Assembly: GCA_947447465.1 (NCBI GenBank)
Contig: CANFKE010000004.1
Coordinates: 62,001-126,000, forward strand
Length of the DNA stretch: 64,000 nt
Reading direction: 5' to 3'
DNA from: Chitinophagaceae bacterium
Lineage (GTDB): Bacteria; Bacteroidota; Bacteroidia; Chitinophagales; Chitinophagaceae
The translations under genes were made by a program, and so were the position numbers. The notes under the pieces were generated by a model. That model made no database searches. It saw only the letters and a list, made by a program, of their open reading frames with translations, and was not told where the DNA came from. Of this stretch, positions 36,679 through 45,154 are shown piece by piece; positions within the stretch are counted from its first letter, which is position 1, and the number at the start of each line of letters is the position of its first letter.

Positions 36679-38649
36679 ATGAAAAAGGAAATTCTACTCA
36701 GTCTGGGCATCTTGCTGATATGCCTTAAATCATTTGCTCTTACCCCAATTACAGGTGTTTTCGGGAGTTGTGTATCAGGTACTCAACCACTTTATAATGT
36801 CACTCCGGGTGGCTCCTGGGTGAGTCATGATTTGACGATAGCTACTGTTTCACCAAGTGGGGTTGTTACTGGTGTGAGTGCAGGCACTGTAATTATTCAC
36901 TATTATGTGGCACCTGATACAGTGATGATATATTTTACAGTATCTCCACAACCAGCACCCATAAACAGTGGTGCTGTTTCTTATGCGCAGATGTGCTTGG
37001 GCGTCCCTTATAATTTTACAAATACTGTACCCGGTGGGGTATGGTCGAGTACTAATACTGCTATCTCAACCATTGATGCGTCTTCAGGAGTTGCATATGG
37101 AGTAGGTTATGGATATTGTAATACAGTATATACAATGGGTACGGGGTGTAGTACCACTTTACCAGTGTGGTTAGTTGGGTATACAGATACGCTTATTTCA
37201 GGCAACCCGGGCACATCTACCACTTTTTGTGTGGGGTCGGCTATAACCTTATGGGATAGTACTTATACGGGTACCTGGTCGTCGTCCAATCCTGCGGTGG
37301 CGACTATTTCAGCACATGCTTTAGGTGGCTGGGGTGGCACCACTTACTGGGGTGATACGGGCATGATAGTAGGCCTTTCTGCAGGTACAGCTGTAATATC
37401 GTACAGCTCAACCAGTGTCTGCGGCCCACAGCTGGCTACAACAACTGTGCATATAGTTGGTAGTGTGGCTGCAATAGCAGGACCTGCCTCGGTTATGAGC
37501 GGGTCTTCTATAACCCTTGTAAATGCGGTAACAGGTGGCACATGGTCTGTCTCGCCTTCATCCATTGCAAGTATAGATCCGGTGACTGGTGTGTTGACCG
37601 GCCTTTCGCTGGGTACGGCAATTATTACTTATTCAGCCTCAGGTACAACATGCGGCCCGTCATCTGTAACCCATACAGTGACGGTTACCAGTAGCGCCCC
37701 GCCACCAACAGGTATTTCAGGTCACGTCAATTTTTCAGGTACTCCTGTAACAGGCCCTATCAAAGTATGGCTAATACAGGATTCGTCTTTTATGTTATAC
37801 GCCGTTGATTCAACAATAACTTATAGCACAGGGTCTAGCGCTGCTTATAATTTTATAGTGCCCACTGCGGGCACATTCAGGGTCAAGGCTGCAGTGACCG
37901 GTATAACTTATGGCATTTCTACAGCGGGGTATATTCCTACCTATCATACCAATGATTTTTATTGGTTCTCATGCAATTTAATTAACCACATTGCCGGAGT
38001 AGATGATGTAAATCAGGATATAAATATGGCATATGGCACAGTAACTACAGGGCCCGGATTTATTGCAGGTCATGTTTATTATGGTGCTAATAAGGGAACG
38101 AGCACAGGAATTCCCGTTGGTGGAATGATGATGTATGTCTTCAACGCCACAACGTCTCAGCTGATGCAGTCGGTGCGTACCGATGCTACAGGGTACTATT
38201 CGGTCTCAGACCTTCCAGTTGGGGCTACTTACTTTGTATTCCCCGATTCGCTCAATTACCTAACGACTCCTTTTAACGGTATAACGCTTACTTCAGCGCA
38301 TCCTGATATGACATCAGCAAATTTTACACAGCATACTATTGCCGGTACTATCACCCCCGACGTTACGACTGATATAAGTACTAATAAGCCATGTACAGCG
38401 TCTATCTTAACATTTCCTAACCCTACAAATGGTAAGGTACATATTACATGGAACATGCCATCTGCAGAAGATGCTACCGTGATAGTTGCTGACATCACCG
38501 GTCGTGAAGTTTTCCGTAGCAACATTAACATGACTGCAGGTGCAGGAGTTAACCAGATAGATCTGTCTTCATTGACCAATGGTTTGTACACTATCTCTGT
38601 AAAGTCTGCTGCTATTAATTACAACAACAAAATACAGGTACAGCACTAA
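36679..38649 (+). CDS. T9SS-sorted surface protein with Ig-like repeats, copy 2
   Basis: A 656-residue paralog of the preceding protein with the same order: signal peptide, four Ig-like repeats (GGSWVSHDLTIATVSPSG and others), the CarboxypepD-like region (ISGHVNFSGTPVTGPIKV), and the sorting domain. The region around DVNQDINMAYGTVTTGPGF is well conserved in protein but not in DNA. The final 234 bases are nearly identical to copy 1, pointing to gene conversion or recent domain exchange. It has its own terminator. Both may be adhesins or surface fibres (inference). Confidence 0.87.
   Translation: MKKEILLSLGILLICLKSFALTPITGVFGSCVSGTQPLYNVTPGGSWVSHDLTIATVSPSGVVTGVSAGTVIIHYYVAPDTVMIYFTVSPQPAPINSGAVSYAQMCLGVPYNFTNTVPGGVWSSTNTAISTIDASSGVAYGVGYGYCNTVYTMGTGCSTTLPVWLVGYTDTLISGNPGTSTTFCVGSAITLWDSTYTGTWSSSNPAVATISAHALGGWGGTTYWGDTGMIVGLSAGTAVISYSSTSVCGPQLATTTVHIVGSVAAIAGPASVMSGSSITLVNAVTGGTWSVSPSSIASIDPVTGVLTGLSLGTAIITYSASGTTCGPSSVTHTVTVTSSAPPPTGISGHVNFSGTPVTGPIKVWLIQDSSFMLYAVDSTITYSTGSSAAYNFIVPTAGTFRVKAAVTGITYGISTAGYIPTYHTNDFYWFSCNLINHIAGVDDVNQDINMAYGTVTTGPGFIAGHVYYGANKGTSTGIPVGGMMMYVFNATTSQLMQSVRTDATGYYSVSDLPVGATYFVFPDSLNYLTTPFNGITLTSAHPDMTSANFTQHTIAGTITPDVTTDISTNKPCTASILTFPNPTNGKVHITWNMPSAEDATVIVADITGREVFRSNINMTAGAGVNQIDLSSLTNGLYTISVKSAAINYNNKIQVQH
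38416..38649 (+). repeat. Near-identical 3' tract, copy 2
   Basis: Partner of 36181-36414, offset 2235 bases; the boundary is sharp on the left, where GCATTC in copy 1 faces ACATTT in copy 2 just before the shared CCTAACCC. Confidence 0.9.
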
Positions 38650-38673
38650 TTGTGCGATCAGTTCTATTTTTTA

Positions 38674-38702
38674 AATGAAGGAGGCAATTTGCCTCCTTCA
38701 TT
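38674..38702 (+). terminator. Terminator after Ig-like protein copy 2
   Basis: Perfect stem AATGAAGGAGGCA (38674-38686) with TGCCTCCTTCATT (38690-38702) around a 3-base loop; the T-tract after it is weak (GCATTTG). Confidence 0.72.
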
Positions 38703-38790
38703 GCATTTGAGGTGTGAGTGTTTAGTTAAATTGATCTATCTGTTTGATTGGTATCATTTAATGATGATAGCTTTTCTATAAATTTATAAT

Positions 38791-39912
38791 ATGGTCAAAC
38801 TACCTGCACTGATATTATGTTTCCTTTCTGCATTTTGTGTTACTGCTCAGCAATTGAAGCCGGGTTTTGATGCGGCTGAATATGAGGCTACACTGAGAAG
38901 GTCGGCTGTGCAGGTAGATACCAAATTCAGGGGTGCTACACCAAAGGAGACTGGATACACAAGAGTTTACAGAGGCAAGGAAGTAGGGTTGCATAATAAG
39001 TGGGATCTATGGATCAACAGAGATACCAGTATCATGGTCATCAATTTCAGGGGGACAACGTATGATGTGGACAGTTGGCTGGAGAACTTTTACAGTGCAA
39101 TGATACCTGCCACAGGAGAACTGAAACTGGATAGTAATTATACTTTTCATTATAAGTTGGCCAGTGATCCGAAAGCAACTGTGCATGTAGGTTGGACTAT
39201 AGGATTGGGAAGTATGGCTCCTGAGGTGATGGCAAAAGTTAAGGAATACAGGGCCCGCGGAGTGAAGCAAGTAATAATAGAAGGACATAGTCAGGGTGGG
39301 GCATTGAGTACGTTAATGACTTCTTATTTACATTATCAACAGGTGGACGGGAACCTGCCTAAGGATATTGTATTTAAGACCTATGCAAGCGCAGCACCTA
39401 AAGTTGGTAATCTATATTATGCTTATGACTTTGATTATATAACCCGCGGAGGTTGGGCATTCACAGTAGTGAATACCGCCGATTGGGTGCCGGAAACCCC
39501 GGTGTCCATTCAAACACCGGGTGACTTTAACAAGCTCAATCCATTTACTAATTCTCAAGAACAAGTGGCGTCTCAGAAATGGTATATAAGACTGGCTTTA
39601 AAGCATGTTTATGGCAGATTGTCAAAGACGCCGCGACGAGCGCAGCGAACCTATGATCGATATGTAGGAAAGCAAGCATACAAACAAGTAAAAAAATATT
39701 TGCCACGTTTGGAACAACCCAGATATAGTGGTACCTGTAATTATATGAGAGCAGGTAGTCCTATTGTGTTGCAGCCGGATGGTGACTACTATAAGAAGTT
39801 TCCGGATTCAGGGAACAATGTATTCAGGCATCATATATTTGAGCCGTACTATTATCTGATCAAGAAGACCTATAGCCCTGTAATTGCACCAGATAGTAAA
39901 GGAATTAATTAG
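38791..39912 (+). CDS. Secreted class 3 lipase family protein
   Basis: A 373-residue protein with a signal peptide (cleavage near VTAQ). The alpha/beta-hydrolase core shows the nucleophile motif GHSQGGAL, the class 3 lipase form, preceded by VIIE. A likely catalytic Asp lies in NTADWVPETP, and the base may be the His in FRHHIFEPYY near the C-terminus. A ModeS like MVINFRGT (FRGT) is the oxyanion segment of lipase 3 proteins. It should hydrolyse lipid esters outside the inner membrane. Its end overlaps the next gene's end by four bases, convergently. Confidence 0.84.
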   Translation: MVKLPALILCFLSAFCVTAQQLKPGFDAAEYEATLRRSAVQVDTKFRGATPKETGYTRVYRGKEVGLHNKWDLWINRDTSIMVINFRGTTYDVDSWLENFYSAMIPATGELKLDSNYTFHYKLASDPKATVHVGWTIGLGSMAPEVMAKVKEYRARGVKQVIIEGHSQGGALSTLMTSYLHYQQVDGNLPKDIVFKTYASAAPKVGNLYYAYDFDYITRGGWAFTVVNTADWVPETPVSIQTPGDFNKLNPFTNSQEQVASQKWYIRLALKHVYGRLSKTPRRAQRTYDRYVGKQAYKQVKKYLPRLEQPRYSGTCNYMRAGSPIVLQPDGDYYKKFPDSGNNVFRHHIFEPYYYLIKKTYSPVIAPDSKGIN

Positions 39913-40397
39913 CTTTTTCTGCCGCCTTCTAATTCAAGAAGCGCTTCGAGTACATGATGTGTGATGGGGCATGATAGTGAGTTTTTAAGGGTGAGGGGGA
40001 CTCGTTTTATGAGCACGTCTTCATCGGTATAAGGGTAGCGGGCACAATCGCCGGGGCGGTCATCATAGATATTGCAGGTATTATATTCGGCCAAGAAAGG
40101 ACATGGTTTTGTGCGAGACACATAGTCTCCTTCGCTGTCAAGTATCAAGTATCGAGCTACCAACTCACCTTCTTTTATTCTCAGGCTTTTGGCAATACGT
40201 TTGATATCCGGTTGTTTAAACCGAGGAGAATAATTCTTGCAACAATTGGCGCATTCCAGACAGTCGATCTTTGCAAAAGCTTCATCATTAAGACGTGGCA
40301 ATGCTCTAAGAATATTGTTCTTGTTGCCCCGCTCCAGCATATATTTATACTGTTTCTGATGTTCTTTCGATTCTTTCTCCCAGTCTGCGTCTATCAT
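39909..40397 (-). CDS. YkgJ-family Cys-cluster protein (zinc/iron-chelating domain)
   Basis: A 162-residue cytoplasmic protein. The family's cysteine pattern is clear: CLECANCC, then KPCPFL, CNIYDDRPGDC, then a later lone Cys in LSCPI. Members are thought to bind a metal or iron-sulfur cluster; function is unknown. It lies six bases after parB and is on the same strand, so it may be third in a parA-parB transcript. Its 3' end overlaps the lipase gene's by four bases. Confidence 0.86.
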   Translation of the reverse strand: MIDADWEKESKEHQKQYKYMLERGNKNNILRALPRLNDEAFAKIDCLECANCCKNYSPRFKQPDIKRIAKSLRIKEGELVARYLILDSEGDYVSRTKPCPFLAEYNTCNIYDDRPGDCARYPYTDEDVLIKRVPLTLKNSLSCPITHHVLEALLELEGGRKS

Positions 40398-40403
40398 GAC
40401 CTA

Positions 40404-41339
40404 TTATATACTCATTTTGTCCATTATTCTTTCCAGGTCTTCGTCGCTATAGAATTCTATAAGGATGCTTCCCTTGCCGTTCTTTTTACGAGCCAGCTTT
40501 ACTCTGGTGGAAAGTTGTGAAGCCATGTTGTCTTCTATGCGTTTATATGCGGGCGGCAATTTGGCAGTAGTCAGTGCGGCTTCTTTAGGCGCACGTTCTG
40601 TAGCCATGTCTTTTACCAACTGTTCAACTTGTCTTACAGATAGTCCGCGGGTAATTGTCTCGCGGAAGGCATACAATTGCTGATCTACATGGTCGAGGCC
40701 AATGATAGCTCTTGCATGACCCATGCTCAATTGACCGTCTCTTACCGCCTTTTGTACATCAGGTGGTAACTTCAATAAGCGCAGATAGTTGGCAACAGTG
40801 CTGCGTTCTTTCTTCATACGGTCTGATACCTGCTCTTGAGTGAGTTCGCACTCATCCATAAGCCTGCGGTAGCTCATTGCAATTTCAATTGCATTGAGGT
40901 TTTCGCGTTGCAGGTTCTCGAGTAAAGCCATTTCGAGTAATTCCTGACTACCTGCTGTACGAACGTAAGCAGGAATATCTGTAAGGCCGGCCATTTTTGA
41001 AGCGCGCCAGCGGCGTTCTCCTGAAATAAGCTGGTATTTATTGGTGCCGGTCTTTATGACTGTTACCGGTTGAATAATATCATGGAGTTTTATACTCTCA
41101 GAAAGTTCCTTGAGAGCCTGCTCATCAAAATCGTGGCGAGGCTGTTTAGGGTTTACTTCTATCTGGCTAACTGGAATGCGGGCAATACTATTGGTATTGT
41201 TGCTATTTGCTGCATTGTTGTTATTTTGTCCGGCAGCAGCAGGAACACCCTGTTTTGGTGTGTTTATTTCTTCGTCTATATTATCGAGCAGTGCGCGAAT
41301 TCCTTTACCCAGCGCTGATTTCTTATTTAATTGCGACAT
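40404..41339 (-). CDS. parB: Chromosome partitioning protein ParB
   Basis: A 311-residue DNA-binding protein that loads at parS sites and spreads with CTP. N-terminal LGKGIRALL box, then an Asn/Ala-rich linker, then the ParB/Srx domain with IPVSQIEVNPKQPR, GERRWRASKMAGL and ENLQRENLNAIEIA. A helix-turn-helix follows (LTQEQVSDRMKKERSTVANYLRLLKLP), then the C-terminal dimer region. It is one base downstream of parA. I found no sequence resembling the parS palindrome in the window. Confidence 0.94.
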   Translation of the reverse strand: MSQLNKKSALGKGIRALLDNIDEEINTPKQGVPAAAGQNNNNAANSNNTNSIARIPVSQIEVNPKQPRHDFDEQALKELSESIKLHDIIQPVTVIKTGTNKYQLISGERRWRASKMAGLTDIPAYVRTAGSQELLEMALLENLQRENLNAIEIAMSYRRLMDECELTQEQVSDRMKKERSTVANYLRLLKLPPDVQKAVRDGQLSMGHARAIIGLDHVDQQLYAFRETITRGLSVRQVEQLVKDMATERAPKEAALTTAKLPPAYKRIEDNMASQLSTRVKLARKKNGKGSILIEFYSDEDLERIMDKMSI

Positions 41340-41340
41340 G

Positions 41341-42144
41341 CTATTTCTCGAAAATTTTATCTTCGTTCTTGATATTGGTCATGTTATTCTTCTGGAGTAT
41401 TTCTTTAGCCAGATTGAGGTAGTTGACCGCACCAGTGCTTTCTGCATCGTATAACAGTACCGGCTTACCGAAGCTAGGAGCCTCTCCCAGACGGGTGTTG
41501 CGATGAAGAATGGTGTTGAATACTAATTCGGAGAAGTGATTTTTAATTTCTTCGACGACCTGATTAGAGAGTCTTAGGCGACCATCGTACATGGTCATCA
41601 ATATACCTTCTATCTTGAGTTCTGAATTGATGCGAGTTTGGACGATCTTAATGGTGTTGAGCAATTTACCCAAACCTTCCAATGCAAAGTATTCGCATTG
41701 AACAGGAATGATAACGCTATCGGCAGCAGACAGAGAGTTGACGGTGATCAGACCCAATGAAGGAGAGCAGTCGATAATGATGAAATCATAGTTGTTCTGT
41801 TCAGCTTCGAGTGCTTTGCGTAATACATGTTCTCTGTTGGGATGATTGATCAATTCTATCTCGGCACCTACTAAGTCAAGATGGCTTGGTAATAAGTACA
41901 GATTAGGCGTTTCTGTCTCTAAAACGACCTGATTTACGGGTGTTTCGTTGACCATACAATCGTAAAGGCTCAACTGAATATTTCTCAGATCAAACCCGTT
42001 ACCTGTAGTGCTGTTGGCCTGCGGATCAGCATCTACCAATAATGTTCTATATTCCAGTACAGCTAAACTGGCTGCAAGATTGATTGCAGTTGTTGTTTTG
42101 CCTACTCCTCCTTTCTGATTCGCTATCGCGATTACTTTTGCCAT
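41341..42144 (-). CDS. parA: Chromosome partitioning ATPase ParA (Soj)
   Basis: A 267-residue ATPase. It begins MAKVIAIANQKGGVGKTTTA, with the deviant Walker A motif KGGVGKTT; Walker A' is LLVDADPQAN and Walker B IIIDCSPSLG. The ATG at 42142-42144 is chosen since it starts the conserved strand; the frame is open 11 codons further. With ParB it moves the origin region. It is first of a parA-parB-(YkgJ) set. The genes around it do not by themselves show that the origin is near. Confidence 0.94.
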   Translation of the reverse strand: MAKVIAIANQKGGVGKTTTAINLAASLAVLEYRTLLVDADPQANSTTGNGFDLRNIQLSLYDCMVNETPVNQVVLETETPNLYLLPSHLDLVGAEIELINHPNREHVLRKALEAEQNNYDFIIIDCSPSLGLITVNSLSAADSVIIPVQCEYFALEGLGKLLNTIKIVQTRINSELKIEGILMTMYDGRLRLSNQVVEEIKNHFSELVFNTILHRNTRLGEAPSFGKPVLLYDAESTGAVNYLNLAKEILQKNNMTNIKNEDKIFEK

Positions 42145-42285
42145 TTTTATGTTTTTGCAAAGGGGGTAAAGTATCAAGTAAGAGATATAAAGTATTGCTG
42201 AATATCCTTTTACTCAATGTTCTTGTATATCCCCAATGTGTAATATACCTTGTTGTTGTTTTCGTATAGAACGAATTCCACTTAA

Positions 42286-42963
42286 TTACATTTCGATGGT
42301 CTCGCCAATTGCAGGTAGCAGCAATTCATTGCCGGCGGCGCTGAACTTAGCCAATGCGTCTTCTTTGTTGATCTTGATGTAACCAAACGTATCGTAATGT
42401 ACGCCAATTATTTTTTTACATTGGATAAATTCTGCTGCTATTACTGCGTCGTCCATATCCATAGTGAAGTTGCCACCAATAGGTAATACGGCGAAATCGA
42501 GTTTAGCATAACGCGGGATCAATTGCATGTCCATTGTAACGCATGTATCACCGGAATAATAGAATTTCTTTTCTGCACCATGCAGGATAAAACCGCCGGG
42601 AGCACCACCGCTGCTGCCATCAGGCATAGTGCTGCTGTGAGCTGCAGGAACAAAATGCAACTTGCCGAAAGGGAAGGTCATTGACCCGAAGTTGATAGGA
42701 TGAATATTTTCCACACCTTGTTTCTTCACCCAGTCGCATACTTCATAAGCAGCAATTACCAATGCACCTGTGCGCTTAGCAATACTTGCCGTGTCAGCAA
42801 CATGATCACCATGACCATGAGACAGCAAGATAAAATCTGCTTCGATTGTATCTACATCAATATGTTTTGCCAATTCATTGTGCGTAATGAATGGATCAAA
42901 AAGTATCTTTTTGCCACCTGTTTCTACCGCAAAACATGCGTGTCCATAGAAAGTAAATTTCAT
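42286..42963 (-). CDS. UPF0173-family metal-dependent hydrolase
   Basis: A 225-residue metallo-beta-lactamase-fold protein. The metal-binding motif is LLSHGHGDHVAD (HxHxDH), with further ligands in FVPAAHSS, YYSGDTCVT and GVHYDTFG. It is of the UPF0173 type (YtkL), with no known substrate. It has an exact -7 box 27 bases upstream and is separated from parA by 141 bases, so it is a single transcription unit or the first gene before parA. Confidence 0.9.
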   Translation of the reverse strand: MKFTFYGHACFAVETGGKKILFDPFITHNELAKHIDVDTIEADFILLSHGHGDHVADTASIAKRTGALVIAAYEVCDWVKKQGVENIHPINFGSMTFPFGKLHFVPAAHSSTMPDGSSGGAPGGFILHGAEKKFYYSGDTCVTMDMQLIPRYAKLDFAVLPIGGNFTMDMDDAVIAAEFIQCKKIIGVHYDTFGYIKINKEDALAKFSAAGNELLLPAIGETIEM

Positions 42964-42990
42964 ACCTAATGTTGCTGATTTTTAAAGGTG

Positions 42991-42998
42991 CAAAGTTA
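42991..42998 (-). promoter_or_regulatory. -7 box TAACTTTG for the UPF0173 gene
   Basis: Exact TAnnTTTG on the minus strand, 27 bases before the ATG. No -33 TTG at the expected distance. Confidence 0.55.
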
Positions 42999-43393
42999 GT
43001 TATTCTACTCGTAAGAATATTAAGAATGTGAGAATGTAGCGAATATGAAAATATGAATTGTGTTGGTTATGGGGTAAGTCATCTATTTTCAGTTCATAAG
43101 AGGTGTTTTTTTATCAATTGTTCATTTTTTTAGTGTTTATATGGCTTAATTGTTTGGAGATTAGTGTGTTGTATATGATTTAATATTCTTTTGAGAATTT
43201 ATTTTCCCGGATTTCTACTATTGACTTGTCCCAAGATTGGTTTGTTGGCTCTTTTCGAGCGTTGCAAACGACCTGCAGATGAACCCTAGTTGCGAACCAG
43301 GGCCAGTGTTGGGATGTTTTGTTCTGCAGGTGTAGAGACGCAACCTTTGATATAAACTCCGTGTGAACATTAGTCACTACAAAAGGTTTATTT

Positions 43394-43537
43394 GAAAAGT
43401 GGCAGTTTTTAATAAAAGTGGCAGTTTTTTGATGGGTATTTCACTGAATCGCCCTATAGGTAAGGTTTTTGAGGTTTCAGATGAATTGCCACTTTCTGCC
43501 ACTTTCTGCTACTTTTTGCCACTTACTTCCACTTTTG
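43394..43537 (-). repeat. AAGTGGCA/TGCCACTT element, copy B (inverted)
   Basis: Read on the minus strand it has the same layout as 16155-16312: AAGTGGMA units (AAGTGGCA, AAGTAGCAG, AAGTGGCAG, AAGTGGCA), then CAAAAACCTTACCTATAG (43454-43471), then two CTGCCACTTTT copies separated by ATTAAAAA. Similarity continues beyond the core on both sides with gaps. Confidence 0.8.
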
Positions 43538-43869
43538 AGAACTGTCATTCGAGGTGCCTCGTCCCTAAATAGGTTTATACATTGGTCAGATAATCCCTGT
43601 ATTTGTTTAGTGATATTATAATCGGGTTATCTATGATCGCAGATCGTATGGGTGTTTATCAGATAGTTCTATATTTCAATGATCAACAGAAAATGATGCT
43701 TGAGGGGTGCAAATTAGGATGTGAATCAGGATTTGAAAAATAAAGATATTCACAAAATTTACGTCTGAGTCGTCTGAAACGTGCTGTGGGTAAGGTTTTG
43801 GGTGGGGGGATTTTTGTGGATATGTTTTTTTGAATGATGTACAAACCATAAAGAAATTTGACCTAACCT

Positions 43870-43893
43870 AAAAACGCCCCGAAGGGCGTTTTT
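43870..43893 (-). terminator. Terminator after the beta-barrel protein gene
   Basis: Ten-base-pair stem (AAAAACGCCC with GGGCGTTTTT), CGAA loop. It overlaps the TAA of the gene by one base; the U-run lies in the stem's own arm. Confidence 0.72.
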
Positions 43894-44582
43894 TATTTCA
43901 GCATTGCGTTTGGATCTTTAGGATTGCTGTTCATCTTTTTCCATCCTATTATTTTATGGAGACCGAAATGGAAGGATTGGCCAATGTTAAGGTTAATGGC
44001 ATTTACTGCTGCATTACCTCCACCAGATCTTAAGTAACTAATTCCCCCCACGTCTGCATGAATACCATAGCCTTTTATCAGATTGATACCTACGGCAGGT
44101 AGCAGCGTTACGTTAAGACCATTCGGCTGAGTAGCGGAAATAAAATAAGGTTGATACACAACCGGGTAATTATATTGTAGTACTGTGCTATTCATAGTAT
44201 AGTCGTGATGGGTAGCAGATAGTTGAGAATATAGATAAAGGTTTTTAGAGACCCAATAGGTATATCTGCCGTATATACCTATGTTCCAGGCCTTGAAAGT
44301 TGCTTTATATGTATTAACACCGGAATTATCGCCTATAAGTTGTTGCTGGCTGCCATAACCGCCAAGTATGCCGACAGCAAAGTGATCGTTCAATTGTCGG
44401 CCTACAGCAATGTTGACAGATGCTCCGTTCAAGGATAAGTCGGGGCTACTGCTTGAGTAGGAAGGTATAGATTGGTGGTTGGCAGCAGCGCCGGCATCCA
44501 CTATCCAAGTGTTTTTTTGCGCGAAAGAAGTGGTTGAGGAGAGCAGGATAGCAGAAGATGCCAGCAAAATGATCTGTTTCAT
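43893..44582 (-). CDS. Outer-membrane beta-barrel protein
   Basis: A 229-residue exported protein with a signal peptide (cleavage near SFAQ). The rest alternates short Gly/aromatic strands with polar loops: VNIAVGRQLNDHFAVGILGGYG, WNIGIYGRYTYWVSKNLYLYSQ, and GINLIKGYGIHADVGGISY, as in OmpA/W-like barrels. The end of the sequence (FHFGLHKIIGW then a polar tail) lacks the terminal Phe of many barrels. It is unrelated to the four tandem paralogs by eye. Function unknown. Confidence 0.8.
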   Translation of the reverse strand: MKQIILLASSAILLSSTTSFAQKNTWIVDAGAAANHQSIPSYSSSSPDLSLNGASVNIAVGRQLNDHFAVGILGGYGSQQQLIGDNSGVNTYKATFKAWNIGIYGRYTYWVSKNLYLYSQLSATHHDYTMNSTVLQYNYPVVYQPYFISATQPNGLNVTLLPAVGINLIKGYGIHADVGGISYLRSGGGNAAVNAINLNIGQSFHFGLHKIIGWKKMNSNPKDPNAMLK

Positions 44583-44899
44583 AAATAAGTGGTTTGTGAG
44601 TGAGTTGTAAATGTATAAGATGAATTCATTATGAATTGTTAAGGTAGTATGGCATATTTATAAGAAAATATTAAAATGACTTTTTACTGTTTAAATGATC
44701 TCGGAGAGTTAACTCAACTTTTGTTGTTAGTTATTTCGTGATAAAAAGAAAATATGGAATGAATCTCAGTGAAAGTCATCCATATCTATGGTGGGTAGGG
44801 TGACAAAAGTGATCATACTACATCAAGCATAGGGTAATACAACAAACAACCCGTTACAACAGAGTTGTAACGGGTTGAACTATTGTTGTGTGAAAAATA
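44583..44899. other. Intergenic region, 317 bp
   Basis: Between two minus-strand genes. Apart from the atpC terminator I see nothing that I can name; it is AT-rich and probably contains the promoter of the barrel gene, though no exact TAnnTTTG box was found. Confidence 0.6.
44847..44877 (-). terminator. Terminator of the atpD-atpC unit
   Basis: Fourteen-base-pair perfect stem (CAACCCGTTACAAC with GTTGTAACGGGTTG), AGA loop; on the minus strand it is followed by TTTGTTGTATT. Confidence 0.85.
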
Positions 44900-45154
44900 C
44901 TAAGCTAGAGCAGTAGCATCTTCGATAAGTACACTAGTCTTGTTATTGAGTACTTCGACAAAGCCTGCAGAAATTTCGTAAACATCTGTGTTGTGCTTAT
45001 CCACAAGTACTTTCATTTTTCCCTTACCCAGAGCCGCGATCATTGCGGCGTGGTTGTCGAGTACTTCAAATGAACCGTTGGTGCCCGGTAACTGAATACC
45101 GTAAACGTTTCCTGCAAATACTTTATGTTCGGGTGTTAATATTTCTAATTGCAT
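44900..45154 (-). CDS. atpC: F1 ATP synthase epsilon subunit (short form)
   Basis: An 84-residue protein: the N-terminal beta-sandwich of epsilon (MQLEILTPEHKVFAGNVYGIQLPGTNGSFEVLDNHAAMIAALG) with no C-terminal helical hairpin. Short epsilon subunits of this type are common in Bacteroidota, so this is not a truncation. It couples the rotor to F1 at the inner membrane. It follows atpD after a 126-base spacer containing a hairpin. Confidence 0.92.
   Translation of the reverse strand: MQLEILTPEHKVFAGNVYGIQLPGTNGSFEVLDNHAAMIAALGKGKMKVLVDKHNTDVYEISAGFVEVLNNKTSVLIEDATALA

Larger units (their letters stand above)
42964..43892. other. Gene-free region B, 929 bp, with repeat element
   Basis: No convincing gene; a 65-codon minus-strand frame at 43180-43377 has no protein-like features. 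The region contains the inverted copy of the AAGTGGCA element (43394-43537), the half hairpin GTAGAGACGCA (43332-43342), an A/T-rich stretch with ATATTCACA (43746-43754) and TGTGGATAT (43815-43823), and a CTGTGGGTAAGGTTTTG motif (43784-43800). A small hairpin at 43284-43302 looks like a tRNA T-arm but has no tRNA around it. Confidence 0.75.

Noticed and set aside
40404-43000. parS site near parAB
   Set aside because: I looked for a TGTTTCACGTGAAACA-like palindrome, allowing a few mismatches by eye, and found none in the window.
43284-43302. Hairpin resembling a tRNA T-arm (complement of CCCTAG/CCAGGG around TTCGCAA)
   Set aside because: The T-loop consensus is broken at one position and no acceptor stem, D-arm or anticodon arm could be fitted.
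43180-43377. 65-codon minus-strand frame in gene-free region B
   Set aside because: No protein-like features and no counterpart in region A.
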